The notes: a model not told the origin generated them from the sequence alone. A stretch of DNA of 36,022 bases from Actinomycetota bacterium (GCA_019347855.1 JAHWKO010000014.1:1-36022), one strand, 5' to 3'; positions 15,770 to 23,684 are shown, counted from the stretch's first letter. Numbers and translations: made by a program.

Positions 15770-17730
15770 TCGTCGTCGTCCGGGTACCCGCGCTCGCGGA
15801 CCTCGGTAACCAGGTCCGCGAGGAAGCGTTCGACCGGGACGTCCTTGCGCTGGTCGCCGTCGTAGGGGCGGATCGAGACGGTGCGGGCATCGGCCTCGTT
15901 CCCGCCGACGATCGCGAGGTACGGGATCTTCTCGACCTGACCCTTGCGGACCTTGTTGCCGAGGGTGTCGTCCGAGGCATCGACCTCGACCCGCAGGGCC
16001 GCGGCCCGCAGGTGCTCAGCGACGTCGTGTGCGTACCCGACGAAATCGTCGGCGACCGGGACCACGCGCACCTGCTCCGGTGCGAGCCAGAGCGGGAACG
16101 CCCCGTTGGTGGACTCGAGAAGGACGGCGAAGAACCGTTCGATCGATCCGAAGAGCGCCCGGTGGATCATGAACGCCCGGTGGTGCTCCCCGTCCTCACC
16201 GACGTAGTTCACGTCGAACCGCTCGGGCAGGTTGAAGTCCACCTGGATGGTGGTCAGCTGCCATTCACGACCGATCGCGTCCTTGGCGTGCATGTCGATC
16301 TTCGGCCCGTAGAACGCGCCCTCGCCCTCGTCGATCTGGTAGTCCAGACCGGCGCGCTGCACCGCCTCAGCCAGGGCCTTCTCGGCGAGCTCCCAGTCCG
16401 CGTCGTCCCCGATCGACTTCTCGGGCCGGGTCGAGATCGCCACCCGTGACGGTCTCCCGAGACCGAAGTCGCGGTAGAGATCGAGGGTGAACCCGATCAC
16501 GTCCACGACCTCGTCGACGACCTGCTCGCGGGTGCAGAAGATGTGGGAGTCGTCCTGGGTGAAGCCGCGTGCACGCAGCATCGCGTTGACGACGCCTGAC
16601 TTCTCGTAGCGGTACACGGTCCCGAGCTCCGAGAGCCGCACCGGCAGCTCCCGGTAGGACCGCACCTTCGAGTTGTAGGCGAGGATGTGGAACGGGCAGT
16701 TCATCGGTTTGACGCGGTACTCCCCGGTATCGGACTCCATGCCCGGGAACATCAGGTCGCCGTAGAAGTCCAGGTGCCCGCTGGTCCGCCACAGGTCGGC
16801 CTTCGCCACGTGGGGGCTGTAGACCGGCTGGTACCCGCGACGCAGGTGCTCCTCGCGCGCCCAGTCCTCCATCACCTTGCGGACCATCGCGCCCTTCGGC
16901 AGCCACACGGTCATCCCGGGTCCGAGCTCCTCGGAGAAGTGCACGAGCTCGAGCTCGGGACCGATCCGGCGGTGATCGCGCTTCTTGGCTTCCTCGATCA
17001 TCTCGAGGTGGGCCTCCAGCGCCTTCTTGGACTCCCACGCGGTGCCGTAGATCCGCTGGAGCATCGGCCGTGACTCGTCGCCACGCCAGTACGCCCCGGC
17101 CACGCGGGTCAGCTTGAAGGCGGGCACCCAGCTGCTGTCGGGGATGTGCGGACCGCGGCACAGGTCGACCCACCGTTCCTCGGTCTCGCCGTCCTCCACG
17201 ACGTTGCGGTAGACGGTGATGACATCATCTCCCCGGCCGTCCGCCCGACCGTCCTGCCCGTGCCCAGCCTCGACCTCCGAGGGGTCGACCTTCTCGATGA
17301 TCTCGCGCTTGAACGGCTGGTCGGCGAACAGCTCGAGCGCCTCCTCGCGGGACAGCTCCTCGCGCTGGAACCGCTGGCGCTCCCGGATCAGCTCGTGCAT
17401 CCGGCCCTCGATGCGCGCGAGGTCCTCCGGGGTGAACGGTTCGGCGACGTCGAAGTCGTAGTAGAAGCCGTCCTCGATCGGTGGGCCGATCGCGTACTTG
17501 GCATCGCGGTACAGATCGGTGACGGCCTGAGCCATCAGGTGGGCGACGGAGTGGCGCAGGATCGACCGGCCGCGCTCGGTGTCGGCCGGCACGGGCTCGA
17601 CCTCGGCACCGTCGGGGACCGGGCGGTCCAGGTCCCACTCCTCCCCGTCCACGAGGGCGGCGACGATCTGTCCGCGGAAGCGTTCCTCGGCGAGGAGCAC
17701 CTCGCGGGCGGTGCGTGCGTCGGAAGTCAC
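15766..17730 (-). CDS. thrS: Threonine-tRNA ligase
   Basis: Class II synthetase of 654 residues charging tRNA-Thr. The N-terminal TGS-like part is short; the editing domain has H60-SVA-H64 in LRHSVAHLMAQAV. The catalytic core has the zinc-binding Cys in VKPMNCPFHILAYN, the His in FTQDDSHIFC and the His in FMIHRALFGSIERFF; motif 2 is around VYRYEKSG. The C-terminal anticodon domain begins near LWLAPEQVRVVPV. The true start is GTG at 17728-17730, with AAGGAG 6 nt upstream; a much longer frame exists but reads through intergenic DNA. The stop overlaps the HIT gene. Confidence 0.97.
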   Translation of the reverse strand: MTSDARTAREVLLAEERFRGQIVAALVDGEEWDLDRPVPDGAEVEPVPADTERGRSILRHSVAHLMAQAVTDLYRDAKYAIGPPIEDGFYYDFDVAEPFTPEDLARIEGRMHELIRERQRFQREELSREEALELFADQPFKREIIEKVDPSEVEAGHGQDGRADGRGDDVITVYRNVVEDGETEERWVDLCRGPHIPDSSWVPAFKLTRVAGAYWRGDESRPMLQRIYGTAWESKKALEAHLEMIEEAKKRDHRRIGPELELVHFSEELGPGMTVWLPKGAMVRKVMEDWAREEHLRRGYQPVYSPHVAKADLWRTSGHLDFYGDLMFPGMESDTGEYRVKPMNCPFHILAYNSKVRSYRELPVRLSELGTVYRYEKSGVVNAMLRARGFTQDDSHIFCTREQVVDEVVDVIGFTLDLYRDFGLGRPSRVAISTRPEKSIGDDADWELAEKALAEAVQRAGLDYQIDEGEGAFYGPKIDMHAKDAIGREWQLTTIQVDFNLPERFDVNYVGEDGEHHRAFMIHRALFGSIERFFAVLLESTNGAFPLWLAPEQVRVVPVADDFVGYAHDVAEHLRAAALRVEVDASDDTLGNKVRKGQVEKIPYLAIVGGNEADARTVSIRPYDGDQRKDVPVERFLADLVTEVRERGYPDDDE

Positions 17731-17752
17731 AGGGATCTCCTTGCTCGATGCG

Positions 17753-17758
17753 AGCGTA
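17753..17758 (-). promoter_or_regulatory. Candidate -10 element for thrS-HIT
   Basis: TACGCT on the minus strand, expected start near 17746, leaving a 15-nt leader that just contains the AAGGAG site. If right, there is no room for a T-box or other leader control. The rest of the 224-nt gap (17731-17954) shows no gene I can support. Confidence 0.4.
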
Positions 17759-17954
17759 GGCGTGCCCGCACGGCCGGACGGGCGCGCCGGAGCGCGGGGA
17801 GACTCGCCGGGAGGCGTTGGCCGGTCAGCGCCGCCCGGCGCGGGACGTTCGCGTGCCACGCGAGGGGTCCGCGACGACGATCGCGGGGCTCGGGGCGGGA
17901 CGGTGCTCCATGCGGACGACTGTGCCACGCACCCGAGCGTCTGGCAACCGAGCG

Positions 17955-19283
17955 TCAGCGCAGCGAATCGGCCCAGCCGGCCTGCAGCTCCGCGAGCCCC
18001 ATCCCGAAGACCTGGCGAGCGGCCCGGTCCAGGTGGTGGGCTTCGCGCCCCGGCTCCCCGACCGACCCGCGCCCCAACGCCCGATAGAACTCCGCGAGGG
18101 CCGCTTCGCCGAAACGGCTCGCGAGGTGGTCCGCGAAGCTCCACGCCAGCTGGTAGCTGAGGAAGATCCGCTCACGACCGCCGTTCGTGAAGTCCGCGTC
18201 GGCGGGCGGTTCGCCGTCGAACCCGCGAGCGGCAGCCGCAGACAGCAGGTCGGTCCCGGTCGTTGATCGCTGCTCCCCGAGACGCTGGGCGAACCCCTCC
18301 TCCACCCACGCCGGGACGAGCGGCCCCGAGTGAGGTCTCGTCGCCACGTGCAGGATCTCGTGGGCCAGGATCCTCCGGCGCGTGGCCGTCGTGCGGTTCA
18401 GGAAGCGTTCGGGGTTCAAGACGATCCGCGTGCCCGTTAGGTCGTACGCCCCGAGCTCACCGTTCGGGGTCGCCGTGGCGAACGCGATGAAGTTCGACAG
18501 GTCGAAGGTGACGTGCAGGAGCTCTCCGAGCTCGTCCTCGTCGCGCGGCACGATGAGGGGGACGTTGCGGTCCCACTCGAGCGACCAGTGCGCCTCCATG
18601 TCGGCGAGGGCCGCACGCGCTTCGCGCAGCAGCGTCGGGATCTCGCCCGCGCTCTCCTGGTGGTAGATGGCGAGGAACGGACCGTCCCGTTGCGTATGCA
18701 CGGGACCGTGGTCCCACAGATGATCGGCGCTGACCAGACCGAGTCGCTCCGCGTCGTTGTCCGCGACCACCCGCCACTCACCGTCCCTCGGGACGACCGT
18801 CAGGAACAGGTCCTCGGCTGCCGGACCTTCGGCGTCGAAGCCCTCGATCGCGAGTTCCTCGAGGACGTAGACGACCTTCGCATCGGCACCGACCCGGTCG
18901 CGGACCGCTTGCGTCGCCAGGTCCGGCAGGGACGGGTCGAGCTCCAGCTCGTAGCTCGCCAGCGGCACGGCCTCGAGGTTGGCGGCGCGCTGCATCCAGC
19001 GCTGCCCGAACGTCGAATCCGGGTCGTCGAGCCACGGCCGCACCGCCTCGGGATCCTTCGAGAGGAAGGCGTCCGCGATGCGGTCGAGGGCGACCTGGAG
19101 GCCGGGCAGCTCGTGTACGGCGCCGGCCGACGGCCCGGGATCCGGCGCGGCGGTGGGCAGCTCCGCGCGCGCGACGGCTGGATCCGCGGGCGGGGCGGCG
19201 GTGACGCCACCTCCGCACGCCGTCGACGCGACCGCTACCAGGAGCACGGTCAGCACGGATCGGCGCAGGAGGCGGACGTTCAC
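17955..19283 (-). CDS. Lipoprotein zinc metallopeptidase (peptidase MA-like gluzincin)
   Basis: A 442-residue secreted protein. The N-terminus MNVRLLRRSVLTVLLVAVAS with Cys23 after Ser-Thr-Ala looks like a lipoprotein signal. The C-terminal half is a gluzincin-type metalloprotease: HEILH at 308-312 gives two zinc histidines and the catalytic Glu, and WVEEGFAQ near 327-333 supplies the glutamate ligand. Residues 60-190 resemble a small NTF2-like or cystatin-like fold, by eye only. The target is unknown; cell-surface proteolysis is likely. The GTG start has no ribosome site but sits exactly 6 nt after a -10 hexamer, so the mRNA is probably leaderless. It is divergent from the response regulator gene. 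Confidence 0.8.
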   Translation of the reverse strand: MNVRLLRRSVLTVLLVAVASTACGGGVTAAPPADPAVARAELPTAAPDPGPSAGAVHELPGLQVALDRIADAFLSKDPEAVRPWLDDPDSTFGQRWMQRAANLEAVPLASYELELDPSLPDLATQAVRDRVGADAKVVYVLEELAIEGFDAEGPAAEDLFLTVVPRDGEWRVVADNDAERLGLVSADHLWDHGPVHTQRDGPFLAIYHQESAGEIPTLLREARAALADMEAHWSLEWDRNVPLIVPRDEDELGELLHVTFDLSNFIAFATATPNGELGAYDLTGTRIVLNPERFLNRTTATRRRILAHEILHVATRPHSGPLVPAWVEEGFAQRLGEQRSTTGTDLLSAAAARGFDGEPPADADFTNGGRERIFLSYQLAWSFADHLASRFGEAALAEFYRALGRGSVGEPGREAHHLDRAARQVFGMGLAELQAGWADSLR

Positions 19284-19289
19284 GGGGGC

Positions 19290-19295
19290 AGCGTA
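19290..19295 (-). promoter_or_regulatory. -10 element for the metallopeptidase gene (leaderless)
   Basis: TACGCT on the minus strand followed by 6 nt (GCCCCC) and then the GTG at 19281-19283. Transcription would begin at or next to the start codon. Confidence 0.5.
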
Positions 19296-19326
19296 CGGCC
19301 GCGCCCAGAGGGCGGGTTCGTCGGGT

Positions 19327-19332
19327 TACGCT
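19327..19332 (+). promoter_or_regulatory. Candidate -10 element for the response regulator
   Basis: TACGCT on the plus strand, same hexamer as the divergent promoter 31 nt away. Expected start near 19339; leader of about 30 nt with an AGGAGG site before the ATG. Confidence 0.4.
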
Positions 19333-19369
19333 GTCGCGGCGAGCTGCCTCTGCGCAGGAGGGACATCTG

Positions 19370-19810
19370 ATGGTGAACGTCCTGCTCGTCGAGGACGATC
19401 TCGACATCCGCAGGATCGTCGAGCTGGCTCTCGACGACCACAACTGCCTCCACGCGGTCAACGGCCGCGAGGCCCTGACGATCCTGGGGCGCGAGGACGT
19501 CGACGTCGTCCTCCTCGACATCATGATGCCGGAGCTCGACGGGATCGAGACGCTCCGCGAGATCCGGCGCAACCACGACACGAGCGACCTGCGGGTCATC
19601 CTCCTGACCGCCAGGGCGAGCGAGGATGACCACCTGCGCGGCTACCAGGTGGGCGCGGACGCCTACCTGACCAAGCCCTTCGACCTAGAGGAGCTACGCG
19701 AGACGCTCCAGGAGGTCATGCAGCGGTCGTCGTCCGACCGGCGCAGGACCCGTGAGGACGAGGTCGACAAGGCGACGTTCCTGCGACAGATCGAGCGCAA
19801 GTTCGAGTAG
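19370..19810 (+). CDS. Orphan single-domain response regulator (CheY-like receiver)
   Basis: A 146-residue receiver domain with no output domain. It has the acidic pocket E8-D9-D10 in LLVEDD, the phospho-acceptor D50 in VVLLDIMMPELDG, T80 in ILLTARA and K102 in YLTKPFD, so it should be phosphorylatable. The last 25 residues are charged and helical and end in a basic/acidic segment (FLRQIERKFE). No histidine kinase lies in the window. It has a strong GGAGG site 8 nt before the ATG and its own promoter. It may act by protein contact, as other single-domain regulators do; partner unknown. Confidence 0.88.
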   Translation: MVNVLLVEDDLDIRRIVELALDDHNCLHAVNGREALTILGREDVDVVLLDIMMPELDGIETLREIRRNHDTSDLRVILLTARASEDDHLRGYQVGADAYLTKPFDLEELRETLQEVMQRSSSDRRRTREDEVDKATFLRQIERKFE

Positions 19811-19819
19811 TGAAGCGTC

Positions 19820-19846
19820 GAGGCCGACCCCCTACGGGGCGGCCTC
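19820..19846. terminator. Hairpin between response regulator and tRNA-Val
   Basis: Imperfect inverted repeat: GAGGCCGACCCC at 19820-19831 against GGGGCGGCCTC at 19836-19846. It lies just past the stop of the plus-strand regulator and just past the 3' end of the minus-strand tRNA, so it may serve both. No U-tract. Confidence 0.5.
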
Positions 19847-19849
19847 GGT

Positions 19850-19927
19850 TGGTGGGCGCGACAGGATTTGAACCTGTGACCTCTCCGGTGTGAACGGAGC
19901 GCTCGTCCCCGACTGAGCCACGCGCCC
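19850..19927 (-). tRNA. tRNA-Val (CAC)
   Basis: Cloverleaf readable on the minus strand: acceptor GGGCGCG pairs with CGCGCCC, D stem GCTC/GAGC, anticodon stem CTCCG/CGGAG with loop TTCACAC (anticodon CAC, reading GTG codons), 5-nt variable region, T stem ACAGG/CCTGT with loop TTCAAAT. Discriminator is A, and CCA is encoded at 19850-19852. All stems are perfect. Confidence 0.96.
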
Positions 19928-19936
19928 GGGGTGGGG

Positions 19937-19942
19937 AGCGTA
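19937..19942 (-). promoter_or_regulatory. Candidate -10 element for tRNA-Val
   Basis: TACGCT on the minus strand, 9 nt before the mature tRNA 5' end, so a start only 2-3 nt upstream of the mature RNA is possible. No clear -35. Confidence 0.35.
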
Positions 19943-19956
19943 CCGCAAGGAGGCGT

Positions 19957-20553
19957 TCACGCTTCCTGCGAGGCGGCATCTTCGAGGTATCGCGCGGCGG
20001 ATCTGAGGCGAGCCGGATCGTCGCGCAACAGCCCCATGCCGGTGTTGCAGTGGTGACACAACAAGCCTCGAACCCGACCCGTCTCGTGACAGTGGTCGAC
20101 GTTCGGGACGAGGTCCTCGTCGAACGCGGCATTGCAGATCGCGCAGCGGCCGCCCTGCGCGGTCAGCATCTCTCGTAACTCCACGAGGGTGAGCCCGTAG
20201 TCGGCGTAGTGGCGCTCGCGATCCTTCTGCACGCCTCCCGCCTTGCGCCGACCGGCAAGAGAGCAGGCGCGGCAGGTCCAGTGCAGGCCGTCGGACGTTG
20301 CCCTGTTGCGGTGGAAGTCGCGACCGAGCTTGGTCTCACCACAGCTGGGACACGGCTTCGGGGCGTCCCAAGCAGGTTCGCGACGGAGGTTGCGCTCCCG
20401 CATCCTCCGCCTGTAGTCACGGTTCGCCTCGCGTTGGCATTGCTTGCACCATGGCTGGAGGCCGTCCCTCGAGCGCCGGTCCTTCGAGAAGGCGGATGCG
20501 TCCCGGCTGCGGCCGCAGCGTGTGCAGGTCTTGGAGACAGGTGGTTCGAACAT
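19957..20553 (-). CDS. Endonuclease VII-type HNH nuclease with two N-terminal zinc ribbons
   Basis: A 198-residue protein with three CxxC pairs. Two putative zinc ribbons come first: C10/C13 with C36/C39, and C68/C71 with C94/C97. Residues 120-190 are a recombination endonuclease VII-like HNH domain: CAIC (137-140), the catalytic block NVDHCHETGRVRGLLCHHCN with D153, H154 and N170, and C166/C169 closing the zinc site. Such genes are frequent in phages and as isolated genes in actinobacteria; I see no phage genes here. The ATG lacks a ribosome site but lies 6 nt after a -10 hexamer. It is on the same strand as, and just upstream of, the tRNA-Val gene. Confidence 0.88.
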   Translation of the reverse strand: MFEPPVSKTCTRCGRSRDASAFSKDRRSRDGLQPWCKQCQREANRDYRRRMRERNLRREPAWDAPKPCPSCGETKLGRDFHRNRATSDGLHWTCRACSLAGRRKAGGVQKDRERHYADYGLTLVELREMLTAQGGRCAICNAAFDEDLVPNVDHCHETGRVRGLLCHHCNTGMGLLRDDPARLRSAARYLEDAASQEA

Positions 20554-20559
20554 GCCCCG

Positions 20560-20565
20560 ACGCTA
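20560..20565 (-). promoter_or_regulatory. -10 element for the HNH gene (leaderless)
   Basis: TAGCGT on the minus strand, then CGGGGC (6 nt), then the ATG at 20551-20553. Suggests transcription starting at the start codon. Confidence 0.45.
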
Positions 20566-20587
20566 GGTGCGCGGTGTGACGCCCCGG

Positions 20588-21304
20588 TCAGCCCTCCGCG
20601 GGGATATCCACACGCACGAGCTCGCCGTCCCCCGGTGCGCCAGGTGGCGTACCCCCGGACCGGTGACCGGAGACCACGACCTGATCGGCGTCACCGACGT
20701 CGATCGCGAAGGCCGCGGGATCCGAGCTCGGCGCCACCCGCGTGTCATCGGTGGCCTCACCGTCCTCGAACAGCCACACGACGAGGTACCCGTCCGCGAC
20801 GGACGCCGGGAGTCCCGCGACGCTGAGGGCGACCGAATCGCCCTCGTGTGCAGCCAGCGCGTCGACACCCTGCCGGACGTCGACCTCGAGGGCATCCCCG
20901 GAAGAGAGGATGCGCAGGACCTCCTCCTGCCGCTCCACGACGGTGGCGTACTCCGTCGTGACGCGCCGCAGGTGGTAGTTCCAGAACAGGATCCCGAGCA
21001 CCGCGATGATCGCGATGACCGCCGCCGCCGGGATCCACCGCGACCGGACCCACCGGGGAGATCCCTCGTCGGTCTCCTCGTCCTCGCGCTCGGCGACCTG
21101 CGTGGCGACCGCCGCGAGCCGCTTCTCCTCCCGCTCGGTCGCGGCGAGATCAGCGGCGATGTCCCGCAGCTCGGCGACGCGCAGACGGCAGTCCCGACAC
21201 TCGATCAGGTGCGCGCGGAACTCTGCGGCGTCCGACGAACGGAGCCCCCCGAGGACGTGGCCGAGGGCGAGTTCCTCGAACCGTTCGTGATCCTGCTCCG
21301 CCAT
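20588..21304 (-). CDS. RskA-like anti-sigma factor with zinc-binding N-terminal domain
   Basis: A 238-residue single-pass membrane protein. The cytoplasmic N-terminus has the anti-sigma zinc motif H32-x3-C36-x2-C39 (HLIECRDC). A charged linker leads to one membrane helix at about 91-109 (IPAAAVIAIIAVLGILFW). The outer domain resembles anti-sigma-K factor RskA: GYLVVWLFEDGE and QVVVSGHRSGGTPPGAPGDG. It should sequester an ECF sigma factor and release it after proteolysis, but no sigma gene lies beside it. ATG at 21302-21304 (a longer frame starts in lgt) sits 6 nt after TATCCT. It lies 22 nt after lgt. Confidence 0.82.
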   Translation of the reverse strand: MAEQDHERFEELALGHVLGGLRSSDAAEFRAHLIECRDCRLRVAELRDIAADLAATEREEKRLAAVATQVAEREDEETDEGSPRWVRSRWIPAAAVIAIIAVLGILFWNYHLRRVTTEYATVVERQEEVLRILSSGDALEVDVRQGVDALAAHEGDSVALSVAGLPASVADGYLVVWLFEDGEATDDTRVAPSSDPAAFAIDVGDADQVVVSGHRSGGTPPGAPGDGELVRVDIPAEG

Positions 21305-21310
21305 GCGTCG

Positions 21311-21316
21311 AGGATA
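21311..21316 (-). promoter_or_regulatory. -10 element for the anti-sigma factor gene (leaderless)
   Basis: TATCCT on the minus strand, then CGACGC (6 nt), then the ATG at 21302-21304. Located in the 22-nt gap after lgt. Confidence 0.45.
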
Positions 21317-21326
21317 GCTCCGGCGG

Positions 21327-22370
21327 TCAGGGGCTGGACCGTTCGGATGGCGATGACCGCTCCTGGCGGGCCGGGACAGCACCGTCCCGGGACCCGTCCT
21401 CGCCGGGGACGTCCTCGGGCGGCGTGAGCCACGGGTGATCGAACGCCGGCGGATCCCACGCCCAGGGACGGTCGCGCCACGGCTTGCGCCACGCCAGGAA
21501 CGCCGAGAGCAGGACGATCACCGCGAGGCCGGCGTACTGCGAGCCGGTGAGTCCGAAGAACCGCCGGTCCTCGCGCAGGAAGTCCATCACGAAACGCGCG
21601 GCCCCGTACCAGTACAACCAGAGGCTGATGAAGAAGCCGTCCCACCGCGGGCGGCGTTCCAGGTAGAGGATCACCGCGAGCAGGAGACCGGCCTGGATGA
21701 AGTCGTACAGAGCCGTCTGGTGGACGGCGACCTCGAAGCAGCCCTGGGTCTGGCCGGAGAACGCCGGTCCGGCGGCCGGCGGCAACGGCGGCCACGCGAA
21801 CGTGTTGGTCGTCGCGTCCCAGAGGTTGCCGCCGCACCGCCACGCGAGCGGGAAGCCCGGTGCCGGGTCACCCAGGTGATCGCCGATCACCAGATCCCCG
21901 ATGCGTCCGATGAAGATCCCCACGGCGAGGCCCGGGGCGGCGGAGTCGAGGATCTGGGTGATCCGGTAGCCGCGGCTGTACCCGAGCGGGAGGGCCGCGA
22001 TCATCGCGCCCGCTACCCCACCGAGGAACGTCAGACCGCCCTGCCAGACGTAGAGCATCGACAGCGGGTCCTGGAGGTACTGGTCCAGGTGCGTGAGGAC
22101 GTAGAAGAAGCGCGCCCCGATGATCGCCCCGACCGCCCCGCGGAACAGCAGGTCCTGCAAGGCGGTCCGGATGTCCGGCACGTACCGGTGCGAGAGACCG
22201 CGCAGCTCCGCCCGGCGGAAGAGCATCATGGCCCCGACGAGGAACCCGACGGCGGTCCCGACCCCGTGCGGGGAGATCGCCAGACCACCGACGTACGGGA
22301 CGCTCTCGGGGACGATCGGGATCCGTTCGAGGATCGGCCACGTGAGGACCGAGAGGAGGACCCCGCTCAC
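21327..22370 (-). CDS. lgt: Prolipoprotein diacylglyceryl transferase, divergent signature
   Basis: Lgt moves diacylglycerol from phosphatidylglycerol to the lipobox cysteine of prolipoproteins. The 347-residue polytopic protein starts near PESVPYVGGLAISPHGVG, with the conserved inner-membrane His-Gly, and has ARFFYVLTHLDQY, VWQGGLTFLGGVAG and FIGRIGDLVIGDHLG, then YWYGAARFVMDFLRED near the end. The usual GR-x-x-NF-x-NGE signature is replaced by GRIGDLVIGDHLG, and RHPxQLYE by HQTALYDF. An external loop with two Cys (CGGNLWD and QGCFEV) is longer than usual. The tail after about 300 is Pro/Glu/Ser-rich. GTG start is 1 nt after the M23 gene stop. Substrate lipoproteins are encoded nearby. Confidence 0.88.
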   Translation of the reverse strand: MSGVLLSVLTWPILERIPIVPESVPYVGGLAISPHGVGTAVGFLVGAMMLFRRAELRGLSHRYVPDIRTALQDLLFRGAVGAIIGARFFYVLTHLDQYLQDPLSMLYVWQGGLTFLGGVAGAMIAALPLGYSRGYRITQILDSAAPGLAVGIFIGRIGDLVIGDHLGDPAPGFPLAWRCGGNLWDATTNTFAWPPLPPAAGPAFSGQTQGCFEVAVHQTALYDFIQAGLLLAVILYLERRPRWDGFFISLWLYWYGAARFVMDFLREDRRFFGLTGSQYAGLAVIVLLSAFLAWRKPWRDRPWAWDPPAFDHPWLTPPEDVPGEDGSRDGAVPARQERSSPSERSSP

Positions 22371-22371
22371 G

Positions 22372-23538
22372 TCAGCAGGACGACGGCAGGAACCGCCGGG
22401 GGTTGACGGCGCTGCCGTTCACACGGGTCTCGAAGTGCAGGTGCGATCCGGTCGAGTGCCCCGTGCTACCGACGCTGCCGATGCGCTGTCCCTGCGAGAC
22501 CCGCTGGCCGCTCCCGACGGCGATCGCGCTCTGGTGCGCGTACGCCGTCACGACCCCGTCGCCGTGGTCGATGAGCGTCAGCCGGCCGTAGCCGCCATGC
22601 CACCCGGCGGAGATCACGACCCCGTCCTTGGCTGCGAAGATCGGCTGGCCGGTGTCGCCGTCGACGTCGATGCCCTCGTGGCGGCGCCCCCACCGGTACC
22701 CGAACTCCGAGGTCACCCGGTCGCACCGCGGCCAGGCGTACCCGCTGGTGCTGACCGCGCCCGAGCTGACGGCTGCCTCGCCGCTCGGCTGGCTCGCCGC
22801 CCGCGCGGCTGCCTCCTGGCGCGCCTTGATGAGGTTCGCGATCCGCTGGGACTCCTCCTCGAGGTCCTCCTTCTCCTCGGCGAGCTCGTGCATCTCGGAG
22901 CTCGCCGCTGCGAGCTGCAGGGCACGGTGCTGCCGGAGCTCCTGGACCGTCGCCAGCGCTTCCTCGTGCTCGGCCTTCATCTGCGACAGGCGCTCACGTT
23001 CCGCGGCGAGGCGCTCTCGTTCCGCGTCGATCCGGGTGCGGGTGGCGACGAGCGCTTCGAGGTTCGCCTTGTCCGAGGAGTTCAGCGCTTGGACGTAGGC
23101 GCTGCGGTCGATCGCGTCGTCCATCGACGAGGCGTCGAGCAGGGCCTGGAAGGGCACGCCGACGCCCCGCTTGTAGAGGTCGGCGGCTCGGCGGGAGAAC
23201 GCGTCGAGCTGTTCCTGCGCCTGCTGCTCGAGCTCGGCGACCTTCGTCTCGGCCGTGCGCACCGCCAGCGACTGACGGTCGAGCGCTGCCGCGATCTCGT
23301 TGACGGCGCGCTCGAGCTCGGCGAGCTGCCGTTCGGCCTCGGCCAGGTCCGCCTGTGCCTGCGACCGCTGCGCCTCCGCGGACTCGAGCTGACGTTCGAT
23401 CCTGGAGATGCGCGACCGGGCGTCGTCCAGCGTCTGCTGGTCCGCGGACTGGGCGCTGGCGCCGACGTGGCCGAGCGCCAGCGTCCCGAGCAGCGCGCAG
23501 ACGGCGCCCAGCAACCGGGCCGTACGGGAGCCTCGCAA
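22372..23538 (-). CDS. Secreted coiled-coil M23 peptidase (EnvC/NlpD-like)
   Basis: A 388-residue exported cell-wall hydrolase or hydrolase activator. The signal peptide RTARLLGAVCALLGTLALGH ends near ASA at 27-29. Residues about 35-125 and 155-250 are long coiled coils (Glu/Gln/Arg/Ala heptads), as in EnvC and PcsB. The C-terminal LytM/M23 domain has H287 and D291 in RRHEGIDVDG, H335 in AYAHQS and H366-x-H368 in GSHLHFET, so all zinc and catalytic residues are present and it should be active. It ends in an unusual terminal Cys (FLPSSC) with another at C272. TTG at 23536-23538 has GGAGG 5 nt upstream; the frame continues 83 codons up without family likeness. Upstream of lgt in the same operon. 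Confidence 0.9.
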   Translation of the reverse strand: MRGSRTARLLGAVCALLGTLALGHVGASAQSADQQTLDDARSRISRIERQLESAEAQRSQAQADLAEAERQLAELERAVNEIAAALDRQSLAVRTAETKVAELEQQAQEQLDAFSRRAADLYKRGVGVPFQALLDASSMDDAIDRSAYVQALNSSDKANLEALVATRTRIDAERERLAAERERLSQMKAEHEEALATVQELRQHRALQLAAASSEMHELAEEKEDLEEESQRIANLIKARQEAAARAASQPSGEAAVSSGAVSTSGYAWPRCDRVTSEFGYRWGRRHEGIDVDGDTGQPIFAAKDGVVISAGWHGGYGRLTLIDHGDGVVTAYAHQSAIAVGSGQRVSQGQRIGSVGSTGHSTGSHLHFETRVNGSAVNPRRFLPSSC

Positions 23539-23649
23539 GGTGCCTCCGGGGGGTACGCGTGCGGCCTCGTGGGGATACGAGCGACACGCCTCGTAGGTCT
23601 CGCATCGGTCGTCGCGGAACCGGACCTGGGCGGCCCCTCCGCAGAGCGA

Positions 23650-23684
23650 GCGCCGCTGTGCGGCGCCCGACGACCTCGACCGTA
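23650..23684 (-). promoter_or_regulatory. Promoter and structured region upstream of the M23 gene
   Basis: Minus-strand -10 TACGGT at 23679-23684 with TTGG just before it. Just downstream is a 7-bp hairpin (23650-23656 with 23660-23666), and GGTCGTCG at 23668-23675 can pair with CGACGACC at 23607-23614. The leader to the TTG would be about 134 nt, long for this window. Confidence 0.35.

Noticed and set aside
17825..17911. Possible 28-residue peptide before thrS (MEHRPAPSPAIVV...)
   Set aside because: No ribosome site, no threonine-rich run that would suggest attenuation, and it ends about 95 nt before thrS.
17731..17954. T-box leader for thrS
   Set aside because: No T-box sequence or specifier stem could be recognised, and the best -10 leaves only a 15-nt leader.
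17933..17956. Direct repeat CCGAGCGTC (17933-17941 and 17948-17956)
   Set aside because: Nine bases in GC-rich DNA at the end of the metallopeptidase gene; the second copy covers its stop region. Chance is likely.
19957..20553. Homing endonuclease or intein
   Set aside because: It is a free-standing gene, not inside another reading frame or the tRNA, and no intein splice motifs are present.
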